A stretch of DNA of 20,285 nt. It comes from an uncultured Oscillospiraceae bacterium (GTDB lineage Bacteria > Bacillota > Clostridia > Oscillospirales > Oscillospiraceae). Below, one piece after another: positions 19,741 to 20,285 of this stretch. A model generated the notes under the pieces. That model was not told the origin of the DNA. It made no database searches and saw only the letters and a list, made by a program, of their open reading frames with translations. Each line of letters begins with the position of its first letter. The first letter of the stretch is position 1. A program made the translations under genes and the position numbers. The stretch spans positions 1 to 20,285 of the forward strand of contig CAJUOT010000049.1 in NCBI GenBank assembly GCA_910588135.1, given 5' to 3'.

Positions 19741-20285
19741 TCATTTCGTGAAAAAGAGTTCTTCCCCGTAGTCTGCGTCGGTCTTGATGCGGTTTCGGTC
19801 GCCACCCTGCTGGGGCTTGTCCCACCGCTCCCATTTCTCGGCATTCCGGCAAGCAGCCCGCCAGTCCCGCATCTTGTTTTTCCCCACCATCCACCCCTTG
19901 GCGGCGTAGAAGTCGATAAAGCCCTGCGGGTCAACCTTGCTACCCCGCTCCCGGACATAGGCGGTCACTTCCTCAAGGGTGGGCGGGATGAAGTGGGCGC
20001 GGGTGGGCGGCGAAGCCGCCCCACACTCTCCGTCCCTCTGTCCTTCATCCCTCTGTCCTTCATCCTTCATAATACATCCTTCATTGTTTTCACTTTCTGA
20101 AAAACCATCGGTTTCTCCAGATTGAAAACCATTGGTTTCTTTTTTCGGTCTACCACCCTTTTTCCCGGCTCTCCGTTTGGCGTTATTGGCGTCAATGTTG
20201 GGCCTTACCACGGTAAAAATAGCGGCTGGCATTTTCCCCTTCAAATCAGGCTCCACCCCATAGAGGGCGTAGTCGATAATCGCAA
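19741..20285 (-). CDS. DUF6291-type phage replication protein, 5' end outside the window
   Basis: The frame is open to the right edge; the visible 181 residues are the C-terminal portion. It enters with AIIDYALYGVEPDLKG, then AIFTVVRPNIDANNAKR and GKKGGRPKK, the closing part of DUF6291 domains. A polar linker follows containing a 2x5-residue repeat (DEGQR), and then a C-terminal domain PPTLEEVTAYVRERG … GFIDFYAAKGWMVGKNKM … DWRAACRNAEKWER. This C-terminal module is common in phage replication initiators beside DnaC-like loaders, where it probably binds the loader or DNA. The stop is followed by the loader start eight bases later. Confidence 0.8.
   Translation of the reverse strand, partial: AIIDYALYGVEPDLKGKMPAAIFTVVRPNIDANNAKRRAGKKGGRPKKETNGFQSGETDGFSESENNEGCIMKDEGQRDEGQRDGECGAASPPTRAHFIPPTLEEVTAYVRERGSKVDPQGFIDFYAAKGWMVGKNKMRDWRAACRNAEKWERWDKPQQGGDRNRIKTDADYGEELFFTK
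20033..20062. repeat. Two perfect 15-bp tandem repeats in the replication-protein linker
   Basis: TCCCTCTGTCCTTCA occurs twice in tandem (20033-20047, 20048-20062) with a partial third copy. It is in frame and encodes DEGQR twice in the linker between the DUF6291 part and the C-terminal domain, so copy-number change would only alter linker length. Confidence 0.85.

Overview
The window looks like a high-GC Clostridia genome, most likely Oscillospiraceae (Flavonifractor/Lawsonibacter/Pseudoflavonifractor type). This is inferred from strong AGGAGG ribosome sites, GC-rich codon use, an AgrC/AgrA-like LytTR pair, a VanY-type cell-wall operon and Firmicutes-style prophage genes. No rRNA or complete tRNA gene was seen. 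Nearly every gene is on the minus strand; the plus strand carries only broken mobile-element genes.

Left part (1-3760): the start of a DUF6440-like gene runs off the left edge, followed by a LytTR response regulator and GHKL histidine kinase pair with its own promoter. A block of strong hairpins separates these from an AT-richer, membrane-anchored class-C beta-lactamase-fold hydrolase that also has its own promoter.

Middle (3824-9065): a tyrosine-recombinase gene has lost its N-terminus and is split in its HxxR box. Its two pieces, 3824-4213 and 8808-9065, rejoin in frame if 4.6 kb is removed. The removed piece has short imperfect inverted ends and no transposase. It carries an OmpR-type regulator, a HAMP histidine kinase, an unknown exported protein and a VanY-like D,D-carboxypeptidase, plus a hairpin-rich block that may be a mobilisation origin. 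A shared direct-repeat motif lies upstream of both the regulator gene and vanY.

Transition (9066-11093): a small phage-type HTH repressor is followed by two broken ParB-like genes joined head to tail. Each carries a near-perfect DNA palindrome with unrelated arms directly after its GNQ(H/Y)T motif. Downstream, a 460-bp non-coding stretch is packed with about fifteen different palindromes that share an AT-rich core (C-RAAnTT-G-like) but have unrelated self-complementary arms. This is the most unusual thing in the window.

Right part (11093-20285): a minus-strand prophage remnant. Reading from right to left it has a DUF6291-type replication protein (partial), a DnaC-like loader, a chain of small early genes linked by 4-bp ATGA overlaps, a strong terminator, a PDDEXK-like nuclease and a small-terminase-like HTH protein. 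It then passes directly to a tail chaperone and tape-measure protein, small unknown genes and a sigma-like factor with a shortened region 4. Large terminase, portal, capsid, baseplate and lysis genes are absent, so the element is defective or satellite-like.
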